DNA of 64,000 bases from Myoxocephalus aenaeus (Eukaryota; Chordata; Actinopteri; Perciformes; Cottidae): assembly GCA_038501785.1 (NCBI GenBank), contig JBAMJR010000262.1, forward strand, positions 62,001-126,000, given 5' to 3'. Shown piece by piece: positions 1-14,511 of the stretch; the stretch's first letter is position 1; each line of letters starts with the position of its first letter. Position numbers and translations under genes: made by a program. Below the pieces are notes generated by a model. The model saw only the letters and a list, made by a program, of their open reading frames with translations, was not told the origin of the DNA and searched no databases.

Positions 1-1129
1 GCTGTGTGTGTGTGTGTGGATGCAACCGTGCACATTTGTATGTCAGCATGAGAAAAAAAAAAACAGAGGAGGGAAAGAGGTAGACAAGCAGTATCCTGTT
101 AAGCGTGTCATCCCTTAATTACTAGACATCAATATTAAATAAGACCAGCATGTCTTTAAGTGCATAATGCACCTCAGGTTAGCTGCTATGTTGGATCGCT
201 CAGCTGGCGGTTTAGTCCGGTCCTCTTCATGAACGGCAGACTGCTTAGTCTCTCGGTGAAGATAGAAAGGCTTTCGTCCCCAGATGCATCATCAACGTTG
301 AGATACTTGGTCTTGTTTTGAAGCTATAATCCACACTTGAGTACAAACACAGGATAAACAGCTGTTGGCAGTTTACTTTGCATGTCTGGGTAAAATAGAA
401 TAGATACAATAACATTGCTTGTATATTCTTCATTATAATCATGATTTATAAGGAGCTTAACAGCATCAATTTGCTTCTTTGAAATCCAACACATGAAAGT
501 GTAACTTGTTAAGCGTGGGGAAGAAGCGCAGAGGACAATTTGCACAGCGAGGGTGGCGGGAATGTGACGACGCCACGAGACACGTTGGGTTTGGGTGCCT
601 GTACTTGTGACTAAGGCCTCTACTCAAACCCCACAATCAGCGTCTCGCATCTTTCGCTTCAAGGATATTCTCTGAAGTTGTTTAAGTGCTCGACAACTCA
701 AACGAAATGAAAAAGAAATAAGTACGATACATTACATTCATGGAGCAGACAAGTGCATTTAAATGTGGTCGGTGTGAGTCTTTTCTGCTGTCGGTAAGTC
801 TTAGCATGTTGTGATTCTGCAGGCGCTTTAGAGAAGTCTCAGGCTGAATGTGAGCTGCAACCGGGAGCTCATTTTTTTATAAATATTTATATTAGCAGAA
901 ACAATATTTTCATCTGTACTAAAAGAAAGATTCTGAGCATAAAGTCAAGCGAGAAACAGCAGTGTATCCTGTAGAATTAACTCAAGCAACACTCGTAGCA
1001 TACAGAACAACTTTATTGTCAGACCAACAAGCTTGTGGCCTTCATCAAGGTGATCGTCATCATCATGTCCAATAAAATGTTGATAAAAGGGTTTTCTGAA
1101 AAGCCAAGCAAAGTATTCCGGACACTCCT
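1..1129. other. Non-coding stretch, no gene seen
   Basis: AT-leaning unique-looking DNA. It opens with the end of a short (GT)n tract (positions 4-18). The open frames here are short, lack recognisable domains and look like chance. An 'acaactttattgtc' stretch near 1007 resembles a common edge of fish repeats and may mark the start of the repeat that follows. I see no splice-flanked exon candidate. Confidence 0.6.
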
Positions 1130-1500
1130 CCCTCCAGCAACATTTTTCAGCTCCTCTTTGGGGACTGCCAGGCGATCCCAGGCCAGACCAGATATCGAAT
1201 CCCTCCAGCGTGTTCTGGGTCGACCCCCGGGCCTCTTACCAGTTGGACGTGCCCGAAAAACGTCTAGAAGGCATCTCGATTAGATGTCCGAACTACCGCA
1301 GCTGGCGACGCAGCAGTGGATCTACTCTGAGCTCCTTCCCCTGTCTCCAAGCCCGAGCCCAGCCAACCTACTGAGGAAGCATACTTTTGCCGCTTGTGTC
1401 CGCGATCTCATTCTTTCGGTCACTTACCAAAGCTTATGAGAGCTTTCCGGCTAAGCTCCCGCTCTCCCACAGTGGACCTGGTTCACTCCATTTTAGAGTT
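1130..1500 (+). repeat. Dispersed teleost repeat fragment (GC-richer, decayed)
   Basis: A GC-richer block in AT-rich surroundings. It contains phrases I recognise from many fish loci, such as 'cattctttcggtcac' (about 1410) and 'gatgtccgaactaccgcagctgg' split across 1283-1305. From memory of the family, the segment between the 'aaagcttatga' and 'gagctttccggctaagctc' blocks (about 1428-1455) is shortened here, which suggests an internal deletion. The longest frame (1035-1283) has no known domain. I cannot name the family, and its repeat status rests on recollection rather than a second copy in this window. Confidence 0.45.
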
Positions 1501-2019
1501 TTATCTAATTATTGTGATAATGAGAATTCCAGTTGGGGCACAGAGACGAGAACTATTTTGATATACTCGGTTCATATTCATACCACAAAGTAAATTAAAC
1601 TTGAGGAGAATTGTATTCTTCGGACTTATCAGCCTATCGTTTTGGTTTTACCTGACTTCTCCTGCCACTATAGTGTTGTTTTCTATCGCATGATGTCATC
1701 ATCCACCCAGCCTCTGTCATCATCCTTGTTAATATTCAACTACTGTCGCGCTACAAAAATGACAGCTTAACAGGAAACAGACGTGCAGAAATCTGGATTT
1801 CAAAGTCCAAGTTCAAGTCAGCGGCCGCCGGCTTATTGGCCGGTCGTAAAGTTTCGAATCCAAACAGTGAGGTCACTGATTAGCTCTGGAAGGCGCTGCA
1901 GGGTTCACGCCTCTGATCTCTTCTCTACATTTACTCCCACAAAGACTGGAGTTTGGTAAGCAGCATTTGGCATTTTTCTTTTCCTAATCTTTCCTGGTTC
2001 TCTGTCACCTCAGCACCCG

Positions 2020-2020
<1 letters not shown>

Positions 2021-2082
<62 letters not shown>
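2021..2082 (+). repeat. (GT)31 microsatellite
   Basis: An uninterrupted GT dinucleotide tract of 62 bp. The Val/Cys-rich 'protein' in this frame is an artefact of the repeat. Confidence 0.97.
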
Positions 2083-2083
<1 letters not shown>

Positions 2084-2787
2084 CTACTGTATCAGCTCAA
2101 AGGGATTTGTTTCATCCCAGGGAAGCTTTTATTCCCTGAGTATAACTGACAGCCTCTGTCCTTTTGATTTTTACAATTTGGCCACCTCTCTGTTATTTAA
2201 CAAGAGCTAATTTGGGGCGGTCTTTTGGATTCATGAAAGAGGGAGTGTACTGTATGTGCGTGTGTGTTTTGACTTGACTGTAATGCACTGCTCCGCTGGT
2301 TGTGCTCCTTGTGGCCCACACAGATTTAATTATGTGTCCCGGTGAGGCACTATCACCCCGTGGGAAAAGAGGAAATCCCAGGGGTGGGAGGGTCACCGTC
2401 GTGTAAAAAGAGCAAGTAGGAAGCCAAAGCGATGGACAGTCTTTGAAGGCTTTGTCTTTTTGTTTCTTTTCAAGCCGCACAGGGAGACTCAGACAGTGTG
2501 AAAGGGAAAGAGAAAGCTAATTTCTTTGTGTCCGGCCTTAATGACCGTGTCTGGACATCATCTGGGCGTTGTAACGAGTGGTTTCTCTCCCCCACGGCTG
2601 AAGACGGGGGAGAAAAAGGAGGAAAGACGGAAAAAGAAGTGGGAATTGAATAAATGCATAATTTAGAGAAGGGGAAGCAGAACGCAAGGTAGAAAGATCA
2701 CCTTGATCTCTCCACTTCGCTGCCTTTTAATATGACGCTCATGACTTCAACTGTACTGTCAAAACCAATAAAGAGAGAGGCAGTGGC

Positions 2788-2822
2788 AGGCAAGGCAATT
2801 TTATTTATATAGCTCGTTTCTA
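2788..2822 (-). repeat. Repeat 3'-tail remnant
   Basis: The stretch 'ttttatttatatagc' preceded by 'aggcaaggcaa' matches, in reverse, the common fish retroelement tail that reads '...ctatataaataaaattg'. Only some 35 bp are recognisable, so this is a relic at most. Confidence 0.35.
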
Positions 2823-4306
2823 CTCAAACACAGAAGAGGAAGCGAGAAGAGAAAAAGGAGATTATGTGATGTGGAGAAGCATTTTGGTATACAAACAATT
2901 TTCCTTATTTGAATGTATTCCACTATTTCATGGAGATTGTAGTTCGAGATGTTCTGATATGATTTTCTGGCCATGAAGACTCTCTTGAGCCTAACGATAG
3001 ATTAACAGATTATTATTATCTCAATGACTCGACTGTCAAAAAGTAGTGAAAAATGGCTTGTTTTATCCAACGAACAGAATTAAATGCAACAATAAATGAC
3101 AGAGAAAAGCCAGATCGAAAAATGCAATTATCAAAATAGTTTTCGGAATAATTAATTTTCTATTATTCAAATGGTTTATTTATGCGACTAAATGTTCCAG
3201 ATGTAGTTAGAAAGCTTTGTCTGGTACTTCTTATGTAGACCATGTCTAGTGTTTTAAAGGTGTAACTTACAGGCATGACAGGTCCCACTGCATGTTGATA
3301 AATGGGATCCAAACAGATAGAGGGAAATCATTTCTACTGGAATTTTTGCCATTTTGCATTTTTAGCCACTGCAGCCGAAAACACAATACAACTTTGCCAC
3401 TGAATGTGACTGGACCTTTTGAAAACGTCTGCCCCCACAGTAACCAAATGAGGGACCTCTGTGTTCTCATTTCTGCAGACGAGGCTGATTAAACACCAAA
3501 GCTAATTTTATTAGAGAGCTACCTGAGCCCAGAGGGGTTCTGATCTCTCCCCTGTGTCCCGCACCTTCACATCCCACCCACACTCAGGCTGGTGTGTGTG
3601 TGTGTGTGTTTGTGTTTGATTTTCACATTTCTGCATATGTTGGCACAAATGCACACGTGTAGACGGTGTCCCACGTTGGCCAAAATCAGCAGGCTGTGCC
3701 ATTTTTCCCCTCTGCCAGTCCTCTTGATTGGTTTTTGTGGGGATTTCTCTTCAATGTGAGCTTTGCTTGAGGTGCAGCGTCTGTGTCTGTGTGATCTTGA
3801 ATATAAATCAGACCCCCACCCGTCTACCCAGACGCCTCGTTCCTGTCCCATTCTCCACGTCCTGGTTGCCTGGCTGGGACCCCTGGCAATGCGTATAAAA
3901 AGATTCAGCATGCAAGGCAACTTCAAAGGTGAAAGTGTGCAACATGATGAGTGCGTCTGAGGATAGACGGGTTAGAGGGGAGAGTTGGTAGTGAAAGTGG
4001 GGGTCGCATGGGAATTCTCAGGTGAGTTAAATACTTTACAAATGGGGACCGGCAGGGACATTAATTCTGTCTGCTTTCCCTTTGTCTCTGTGTGTCTTCC
4101 CCCCCCCGGTTTCATCATCTCTCTCATGTCCTCTATAAGTCATATTTGATCTTTTCAGTAAAGGGAATGACGGTCTTTTATCTTTACGTTCCTATTTCCT
4201 TCCCCGTGCTTCCTGACATTCAGCCATCCTTGTGCTTCCCTGTGTAACCCCACCTAATTTCCTTGCTGAGATGTCCTGAATAAAGGACAGCATGTCTCTT
4301 TTTGCG

Positions 4307-4352
4307 TCTCTCTCTCTCTCTCTCCCTCTCTCTCTCGCTCTCTCTCGCTCTC
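4307..4352 (+). repeat. (CT)n microsatellite, interrupted
   Basis: A 46-bp pyrimidine tract of CT units with a few CC and GC interruptions. Confidence 0.9.
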
Positions 4353-5845
4353 CCTGTCAAATGTCACGGGGCTTCGCCGGCTCGGCCAGTCCTCTGCTTT
4401 GTGGATGCAGGCGGCAGGGAGCCGGAGCTCTCATGTGGAACAGCCCCGGGGAAACCAGGAGGAAACTGATTTCACTTCCTGGATTGAGGAGTCTTGACAG
4501 TGCTGCTCCATCCATCCACCCCGTCGTCCATCACTTTTGCTTTTATCTTTTTATGTCTCTTGTGCTTTTCATTCTCTCTTGGCCTCTGAACAGAGTAAGA
4601 GGGTTTCACTTCATGTGCATGAGCATTTTTGTGCATTTTTTTTTGGCATCTCTAAGTGAGTCGTTCAGATCATCCCTTCTGTCCCTGCAGGATTTAATCT
4701 TGTGATTGTAAGAACTCATATGAATTTAAGCAATTCCCGCATTTTCTTTCCACAAAAAATTGTGAACTGGAAGAATACTTGACAAATGCTGCGATCAGCG
4801 CAGTTTATTTCTTCTTCTTTTTTATTTCCAAACTAATGTTATGAGCCAAAGTCAAATTAATTCTCTATCTCAACAAAACTTGAAATACTTCTCAGGCATT
4901 AATTGCCTCCATGCTACATCACTCAGAATAAGTTTATTCATCAAAGTTGCTAAAACTCAAAGTTTTTCTTATCTAATTTTTTCTTTTTTTAATCACAATT
5001 TACTTTTTCAGCTGACTTGTAACTTCTTGCAAATCAAGACACTTTTTTGTTTTAGGAAAGCCACAGTAAATTCAATAAAAGCATTTTGGGGCTTCTGTAA
5101 TTACAGAAAACCATCTGAAGATACTCGAGGGGCTTTGTAATTGGATCAAACATGGCCTTGTTTGTGATTGTGATTATCATTCATTATTGAGACCCTGTGA
5201 CTCTACATCTTCACACAGTGAATGCAATTATAGTAAACTGATGGGAATGATGGTCAAGACTAACTTGGATGGGTGGAAAAAACCTTTTTAAAGTGCCCAA
5301 GTGTCCCCCGGAGCGTCTGTTGACTGTCGCTGCCCTGTAGCAGCTGTTTACAGCCGACGGGCTCCGTGTTTACCCGTGTTTGCCAATGACAGGGCCGAGG
5401 CATGTCTGCCTGCACTCTGCTAGCTCACACTCTCCTCTAGGTTCCCTCAGAGACCTGTCGAGGAAAACTCCCCGTCAGTAGCTGTGGCTACTTCCATGTG
5501 GCTTTCGCCCATCAGCCTCCGTAACCCGGTAATGACCCCGCTGCCATAGATGCTGAGCGCTTCTCTTCGAGTCATTACCAGCGAGTGTGGAGCGAGAAAA
5601 TGCACGCCGGATGTTGTTTCTCCTGACCGTTGTTAGACGGCGTGCTGCGGTGAGTCTCCTGCTCCAGCAGTGTGGTGACAGTCTGCTCTCGGGGTGTCAA
5701 GGGAATAATACTGCCAGGAAAGGCTCTTTAAATAAATCCTCAATACGTCCAGAGTGCCCTGTCTCTATGGTAACTGAGGCTTGCGTTGTGTGTTTTTCTG
5801 TGTGGTGAAACTGTGCTTTGTCTTCGGTGTGTATTTTTTTTTATA

Positions 5846-5890
5846 TACAGCGACGTATGGCGACGTATGGCTTTTTTATATACAGCGACT
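5846..5890 (+). repeat. Short direct duplications
   Basis: A 10-bp unit, 'gcgacgtatg', is repeated in tandem. A flanking 'tatatacagcgac' also occurs twice (about 5843 and 5878), so the segment looks like a small nested duplication. Confidence 0.6.
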
Positions 5891-7659
5891 TGCAAAAAAA
5901 GCAAATTTTACATTTTGTTCTGCTCCTAACTCCTTTTAAAATATAGACAAAAATAAGTACCGGTATCCTTACATACATTATATCCCCATTATGTGATTTT
6001 TTCATTATGAAGTCAATGCACAATGTAATGCATATAGAATAATGACACTATCTGTGTTTTGATTGGTTCCCTATCAGCCTCATTTTCCGACGCAATTCTT
6101 TCTGCCCACATGGCACGTGAAGGATCCATGTGCGGCACAAAGGAAGATGAGTTGTGTCTGTAGGTAATAAAATAACAGCACAGAGGAGGCTTGTGTCGAT
6201 TGGGGATTGACAATTGAAGGGATGATAGACAATTCTTTTTTTCAGCGATATTAAGGGGAATATTTAACTTTCTCACGATAAAATAATCTCTAGAATCCGC
6301 TCCCTACTGTGCATTAAGAGATGTTTCTCATGGAGCTGCAATTCTGTGACGAGTGAATTATCTCTATTATTATCTCTTCTCCATGGATCTGACACTCCAC
6401 ATCTCTTTTCTCCATATGCCTTCTCACTAACACCCCATAATAGTACATGCTAATATGAATAGGGCTGTATGTCATGTTTTCTTACATTAGAAGCTTCTGT
6501 TGAGGTTTTTGTGTGCTTTGAATGTCTGTCGTCATATTTTACGACGTTATCAACCCTAAAGAATGGGGTAAATACGCTGTTGTGTTATTGTGGTTATATA
6601 AATGAGATTGATGGTGACTTTTAACCGCCTTGTTAAAAGCCTACAGGTGCTGCAAGCAGGAGAGGGGACGAGAGATTATTGGCCACGGTGAAAATGTTAT
6701 GTTTGAAAGGCCAAACGCCACTCAAACAATCCAGTGACAATTTATTTCTTGCGATGGAGATGGATATAAAATGGATATAAAAAGATACAAACAATTACAT
6801 TTGATTGTGTGCATACTGTAAACAATACTCTTTGACAGACTACAGTTCTCTTTATGGAAATGGTACAACAAATCTTCAATTAATTACCTATTAGTACTCC
6901 AGAATACTAAAATATGAATAATGTTGTGTAATGTCTCATTACTTTATTTCATTGTTTTCTTTGCGGGAAGCCTTCAGAATTTAACATTATTGTGATTTCA
7001 TGTTTTTTTTCTGTAGTTTTTTTAACAGTAGGGAGGAGCATAATGGCTGATTGCAGTCTGTGTGTGGTATCTTCAACCCCGCAGCGATCTGAAGCCGTGT
7101 GTTAGGCTGTGTTTGCGTGCCACAGCATGCCTCATCATGAAAGTGTGAAATTGGGATTTAGCCCTCTAAGCCACCCCGCATGAACATGAACATGAACATG
7201 AAAGGTGGGAAAACAGATCACAGTATCAGCTAAGCCCTTTTTATTGTTGTGAATAGTGAACCGAAAAGCCGCTTTCGCATTCATGTCGCCCAAAAATGAA
7301 TAATAATGCCTGTTATTCTGCGCTGCCCGATGTGTGGAGATCTATGTACGTAGATCACGGAGGTGACTAAAGTGTCATACAGTTGAGACGTGTGTGTACG
7401 TTGCTGTGGTGTGTGCTGTGATCGACCATGATCTGATCCTGTGAGGCACTCACTGTAAAACATAAACTGATCTGCTGACAGTGAAGTTGATAAATGACCA
7501 ATTTTATGAAAGGAAGAGTTTGCAGTTTGTCTGTATCAAAGCTGAGGAAGTCAACACGCCCTGAAGCTGCTTCACAATAAAAGTCCTGAGGTAGTTTTAG
7601 TGTGAAGCAGCAGTGAGAAGTAGCCAGTGCAATGGAGACATTAAAGGAAAGGACGCAGA

Positions 7660-8008
7660 GGAACGTATCGTTTCGCCTGACACCTAAAACCACTTTTATT
7701 GGACGATGTATTGTCCGAGAAATAATTGCGATAAACAATATTATTGTCATTTTAAGACCATTTCATCTATATAATATAATATAATGGCATAATAATGCAA
7801 GCACTGCCCTTCCAAAGAGCAATGACCTTGTAATTCTTAAAGATATTCAGACATTAGAATTGGAACGTTAAAGAACATTTAAATATTCAAACATAATAAA
7901 ACCACACAACCAAAACAACAAATATTTGCTATCATAAAAAAGGTCGAGGCCATGTAAATAAATCGTACAATAAGTCGATAACGTAATAATGGTGACAGGC
8001 CTACAAAT
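7660..8008. repeat. Dispersed repeat, probably a non-autonomous DNA transposon relic
   Basis: The block contains 'attgcgataaacaatattattgtcattttaagacc' in pieces (about 7725-7760) and ends in 'cgtacaataagtcgataacg ... gacaggcct' (7966-8001). I recall this organisation from a very common fish repeat whose two ends both carry 'cgataa' motifs. No coding capacity and no clear target duplication were found. The family assignment (hAT-like MITE) is a guess from memory. Confidence 0.4.
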
Positions 8009-11000
8009 GGGGTTGAGTTTTTGATTGATTGTTCAATTTTGGCTTCGGTTTCAATTCAAGTCCATTCATATCTGAGTGCAAATAGTCTCTTTGCAAGCAA
8101 TTTATCTCCACTCTCTTTTTCATTATAATCTGGCAAGCCTTTCCGTTCTTTTAACGGCCATCTTTGATTGTCGCACTTAAGTTTACAACATACTTAAATT
8201 TATAACGTCTGGTATTTACTCTTCGTTCATAACTAAATCTAAATGGATTTTATACGGGCTTGATGACCAGAGGTCGTTCTGTAGCCTGAGTGACAACAGA
8301 TGTTGAACCAAACGGTAAAGCCACAGCAGCATCGTCCTCTGAGATGCAGTGCTACAGTACTGTGGAGGTGGTAAAGTAATTAGAAGACAATAAGTTCAGA
8401 CAAGGAGGAGTCTACAGTTTAATTTAAAGTAATTAGTATGTACAGGGAGACAGAACAGGTACACACGTGTAGTACACACACACACACACACATATGCACA
8501 TATACCAAAACACACAGGAATAATAAAGTTTAATTGCATTTCAGGCACAATGCAAACTGTGATACTGTCAAATAAGCTGCATAAATCATTAATTTACAGT
8601 AAGATGGGGATTTGTTTTAACTACATCAATTAAAAGGAACGCCTGCCATTGGATACTCCATGTACTGCTGTGTATAAATATCATCCTGTGATCTTTTGTG
8701 TCTATGCAAGAGGCTGTCTTCTATTCTATTAACACAATGGGGTCTTTGAGAATAACCAAAATAGACCACCGTAAAAAAATTATCCCAGAGTCTGAGATCA
8801 ATAACCGCCATTTTAGACAGATTGTTCCCTTTATTTCTTGTTGCCATGTGTCAAAGTCAAATATTTTTGCTTCAAACAGAGAGCAACTTTGAAAATATGT
8901 TTAATACTGCTTATTTTTAGCTTCACGATCCAGTGTCACTGTGTTTCCAAACTTCACCGGCTATTATGCAAATGACTAAATGTTCAGTAATACAGTAGAG
9001 ACGGCTGACGGGATGCATTGCACTGGAGAGATACATTCTCTCCTCTTAGCTTCCCCCTGCCTCTATTTTCACCTCGACTAACACGTTTCTGGCTGAAATA
9101 TGTAGTGTCTGCATTTTAATTAAAACACAGCACATACACATGTGATGATGTGAGAAAACCTGTCAAACAAAGTCCCTGGAGAGGGTTCCATTGAAGGCCT
9201 TAAAGCGGTTTATCACTCTCGTGGAATATTTGCACAGATCAGCACACTTACCATCATGTGTTTTCTTTATCAGCTGCTGGAAATAGCTGGTTGCTTCTTT
9301 CAGTGTAACGGATCTTCAGTGTTTGTTTTTCATTTTCTCTCATCTCCATGTTGCTTTTTTCTGCAGTGAACCTGGGCGGGTGTTTGAAGATGTAGCTAAT
9401 TCTTTCATACTTAAATATATTTTGGTGTAAAGTAAACCCGTCTTCAGTTTCATTTTGAAACTCACCTCCGGGCAGGAAGTTGGAGTAACCAAGCTTGATG
9501 GACGTTCAAGGCCAACCAGCAATCTTTCCTCCAGAAGACCATTGTTTTTTTCCCCAAAGTTAACGTTTTTGTCACGTAACTTGCGTACTTCAGTTGCAGT
9601 TGTGGTTATTTTAACCCGAACAATGATTTCTTTCAAACCCTAACCAAGTGGTTTTGTTTCCTAAGTCTAACTAAGTATTTCACGATCCATTCCTAAACCT
9701 AACCTGAGTTTCCTGTGAAGCCAGACTTTTATTTTGAAAAAGATTGTATGAATGTAACAAGCAGGAATTGACAAGTGTTGCAGGTTTTTGTAGGAAAACG
9801 CACGAAAAACAAGGAGTTACTTTGTGCAAATGTTGGATGGCAACAGTGCAAATGGAGCAATTCATAATCCGAGTTAATAGAGTCACAGAGGAACATAATT
9901 ACATTCAGTTATGAACAATTTCAGAAAAACAGATCTACACAGATAGCAGATGAATCGTCTTCACACTATTATTCATACTATTTTCTTATTTAACCCTCTG
10001 GTTCATTCACCACAGACTTTGTTCTCAAATATCCTCCTATCGGTGTTCTCATAAACAAAGAGACACGAGGAATGAAAATGTAACATCTTGACAGTTTGCG
10101 TAATGAAATGCCAGACATGTCTGCAGCCATGACAGCTTTTTTTCCACAATATGTCAAGAAACATGCGGAAAATATCATGCATGCATCTCTGTTTTATACG
10201 AACAATGTCTAACCTTTAATCAAAACCTCGTGAGGCATAAATTAGTGAGGAAGCAGGTCAACGGGAGGGACCAGCAAAATGTAACACGAACCCTTCTTGG
10301 TCAGGCACACTGATGGTTATCAAAAAGACTATTTTAAAAGAAATTATCTGGAAGGAAGTCTTCAGACAGCCACAGTCATAAATTAATGTCGACTTGAGGG
10401 AAACAGAGTCCTTAAAGTTCACAGAATGCCTCTGAATAAAGAATGAAAGGGCACAAAGTCCCTCATAATTAAAAGTGATCGAGCAGTGAAGGTTTAGAGC
10501 CAAGAGCTGTAGAATTGTCCTCATACATGTCACTAAGCTGTAATAACCAGACGGGCTGTAGATCTTTCACTTACATTTAATTAACAGGACAACCAGTGCT
10601 GCCATCGCTCCGAACCCCAACCAGTAGCTAAGCTCAGGAAGGCCTGCTCATCCCTTGCTGTGATAGAAATGCAGCCAGTGTACCATGACCATAAAAAACA
10701 CATCACATGACATGCTGGAGTCCTTTTTAACCCTGTAAACATGAATCTGTGTGTCCCACCAGTGGGAGGAGGGAGGTGAGGACAGTGGCAGACTCTCAGA
10801 AGCCGTGGTTTTCTTACTGGCCTGTGACAGAGGCTGTTTGACAGACAGGAGGCATCAGACTGTACACAACCTGTCAGTCAGGCATGTGAGAATTCTTCTG
10901 GATGTTGGTACCCCGCCCCCCTGTCTCAATATACACAAACGCACAACTTTTGTGTCTATCTTGTTCGGGCTTTCAGCTCCATTATCTTCCATTTGTTGTA

Positions 11001-11357
11001 CGATGTGGCCATGCGGCTCTCAGAGATTCGAGCTGTTGAGTAGCAGCAGTAATGGCTCTGGCTACCACACAGTGACCCGCTGCTGTCATCACTGAGGACG
11101 ACACCTCACTAAGGCAAGAACAGAGACCGACTGTCTGAGCTCACAGCTTTCTGCTTTCTATGGCTTTTGGTGTCCGTGAGGTTAAAAGCCCAGGAAAAAC
11201 CACAAGTGCATTGAATGTCGCCATTTTCTTTTTCTTGCTTTTGGTCGGAGCAAGTGACATAGTATATCAAGCAACAATTCAGTATTTTGAGGGTAAAGTA
11301 ATAGTATTGATTTTGTTTTCATGATTTGTATTGTTTTATTTATTATTATTACTGATG

Positions 11358-11380
11358 TTTTTTTTTTTTTTTTTTTTTTT
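11358..11380 (+). repeat. Poly(T) run
   Basis: A run of 23 T. It could be the reversed poly(A) end of an old retroelement inserted on the minus strand, but no recognisable element body follows. Confidence 0.7.
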
Positions 11381-14300
11381 CTAGTTGTGTTGCCTGAACC
11401 TAACCAATCGTTTCACAACATTAACCACGTGGCATTGTGCATTTATGCAAGCGTGAAACAAAGCTGATGTGAAACATATTTTTTATTTAGAATTGCTTCA
11501 TTCAACATATCTGTGATTTGTAGAAATGCCCCCCAAAAATGTCTGGCAACTGGGTTGAGGAAAATCGGTGATAAAGGGAGAAAAAAAGGAGACTAATTAG
11601 TCAGTGAATGTCTTCCAGTGTAGAAGCCAACGTCTCCACCCAAGGTGACACCTCTCCACACTGCTGCTGTCAGGAGCCAGGTGATTTATAACTCCTCAGA
11701 GGGAGGTGTTGGGGGGGTAGATGCTCCTGGCCTGGAGGCCCTGCTAGCTCGAGCCCCCGGCTCAAGCAGCACTGATGGAGGCCCCTGTGCCCCTCTGACA
11801 GGCTCTCTGCTCCCCAGAGAGCAGTGCTGTCACCAGGGTGCTGGCAGAGACGCCGGCACATCTCGTCCCATTTGAGGCTAATCGCTACATTATGAGGCTG
11901 TTAGTGCTGTCGGCGCTGTGCCCCTGCTCCATAAAAGCTCCATCAGTTCAGATGTGCTGTCCCCTTGTAGTGCTGCCTGCCTGTCTGCACGTTTACTGAC
12001 CGTTTTTATTTCACTCATGCCAATTTGGAGTACGTTAGGGATCCTTTTACATGCACCATTTATGGGCATTTTGTGTATTGTTCAGATGTGACAGTGCATT
12101 AGAGTAAAACAATGAAAAGGCTTCTCGGAAAGGCTCAGTGAGCAGGACAGATTTACCGTGACAGAAAAATACTAGAATGGATTCCCTTATTTGAAACATG
12201 GTGTATGTGGAGAACAACACTTGTTTATACTTTGGGTGGTTTGCAGTTTGGATGTGGGGATTTCTGTTTTGTAAATTCTATAAATTCTGTTTTGAGTTAG
12301 TTGCCATCCTGCTTGATATTTCATGATTCATTAAATCTAGTACGCAGTAGTCGTCGCAGCTTCGACAACGATCTGATGTGAAGATGTTTTACCATTCAAA
12401 CAAGCCTTTAAGTAGAGGTTTTTAATACAGTTATGTTATTTTTTTTGAAAGGGGAGGAGTGGCGCAAAAAAAAAGTCACCAATTTGCTTCATAGATGGGA
12501 CTCGTTTTCCTTCCGTCACCTTTTGTTACCGCTGCATTACTTTACAGTCTGCTTCCTGTCAATCAACCAACAAACACCTTTCCAGCACCTATCACCACAC
12601 ACGTGTTTCAGAACTCGAGTTATTGATAGCCGAGACGGCAGTTCATTTGAAACCAGCTTTGACACCTCCAGGTGGTACCGTGCTGTCTGAGTATCAAACA
12701 CCCGCTGTCTGCAGGATTAAAAGTTATCTGTTAAGAAACTGTCAATTCCGTCTTTGCGAAGAACGAAATAAATTCCAGTCGGTTACAACGGCTTCCAACA
12801 GAGGGAAAGTATTAAAATGCCAATTGAAACTTCCTGCAGCATAATCCGCGTTGCTCCATGTGCACCAGGGTGAGACGGGCCTTTCATATGCAATAAAAGG
12901 AGGAGGCGTTGCTTTGCAGAATATTGAGAAGAATTTAAAGCGTGTGTCGCAGACGTAAAAAAATCTCCATTATGCTCAGATCAGCTGCATAAAATGCTGA
13001 AAACAAAACGCTGTTTACACTAAAATGGGATTAGCATAGAAAAGTGTCCAGGGAGGGCTTAAGGGAAATCAGAGACAATAAGAAGCTAAATCTACTGTCA
13101 CAGCCTATTTCTTCTCAGAGCCCACACATCCTTTTTTGATAAGCGTTTCCGCAGCGACTGAGCTCAACTCTGCGTCTCTGTGCGATATCCAACTTCGCTT
13201 CCAGTCCGTCTAACCTCTCCTCTCTCGCTAGTTCCTTCCTTTCGACTTTCTGTGTTTTGACAACACCCCCCCACACAATGACAAGCGACGCTGTCGAAAC
13301 GGCGTCTGTCAGTGTTCCGACGTGAAATGTCTGATTTTGAAAGACACCTTACATCATCGCTTTCATCTCCTCAGGGGGAGGTTGGGGATAATGAAAGTCA
13401 GCGAAAAGTTTATTTTTGCTGTCATTTGGAAATTGCGGCGTCTCTGCATAACTGCTTACACTGCAGATATTGTCCTGGATGAGAGAGCGCATTTCCGACA
13501 TTGAACACAACTGCTTGACCTTGCACGTTACATATTTGACTTACCTCCGTACCTGTTGGGCTGTTTGCTGTTGGTCTCTCCGTACTGATCGGCCCAGCCC
13601 CAGGGGGGACAGAGCTGCCACTGTGACGCCAATGCTTCGTAAGGTCAGAGGCTGTCTGGTTGCACTGACGTACACTCGATGACTCAGGGACTCAGATGTA
13701 GATTCACCCGATAAAAAAAGGAAACTGCAGCTGCATCGGCGAGTTGTAAAACTATAATTGGCTCACACTTTGTCTCATGGTGCTAAAACAATGAACAAGT
13801 TGAGACCAGCTGGACTTTGATTTGTATCAGGCATCAGTTTGTGGATCCATGTCACCTGTCATCCATGTCAGCCTGTTGCTGTGTTGCTCATAAATTGAAC
13901 ACAGCATAAGAGTATTTGTTTGACTGTATTTCGGCAGATTAGGGTTTTAAGATTATGGCATCTTTAAAGTCATTCCTGGGGGGAAAGCATCCTCTGGTTA
14001 AAATGAAGGGATGTCATTTAAGATTCATCGTGATTGAAATTAGAAGAAAAGTGTAACAAAATAAAGGAAAAATGAACATTGTCTTGTTGATGATGGTTGG
14101 TCCACTATGGACCTCCAGAATGGCTTCAAGGCTTCTTTAAGGGCTATGTGGCGGCGCGATGACCAGAAAAATCAGTGCTCCAGCTGTTTGGTATACCTGA
14201 CCTTGAAAATAGCTATTCCTGTCTACGTGGTGTTGCGGTGAGCAGCACAGAGTGCCTGGTGCATGGGAGGTTCATTTAAATGAAGCAGAGAGGGCAAAGC

Positions 14301-14511
14301 TACGTCTCGTGTCTACAATACAGTACAAATTTAAAGATACAAGTTCGGTTTGAAGGCAGCATGACTGGCAGATGATCTCTGCTCCAAGCAACACCGATAG
14401 AGACCGAAAAAAGGAGCTGGTTCTGCGGTTTCTAATGTGTTTCAGCAGAGAGAAAGGAACTCTACTGATACACTTTACTCCCAGCCCAGTTACACTGCTC
14501 CTGCTGACATT

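Larger units (their letters stand above)
1501..7659. other. Non-coding stretch with simple repeats
   Basis: No coding exon can be supported. Contents noted separately are a (GT)n tract at 2021-2082, a repeat-tail remnant near 2790, a (CT)n tract at 4307-4352 and a short duplication near 5857. A (GT)n run of about 20 bp lies at 3591-3610. Segment 5280-5800 is GC-richer than its surroundings, but its 73-codon frame (5587-5808) has no recognisable domain. A short 'catgaa' repeat sits at about 7180-7201. Confidence 0.5.

Noticed and set aside
1953..2210. Frames rich in Val-Cys or Thr-His repeats here and at 17375, 20059, 23321, 26529, 37407, 52052, 53491, 56063 and 61210
   Set aside because: They are translations of GT/CA microsatellites, not proteins.
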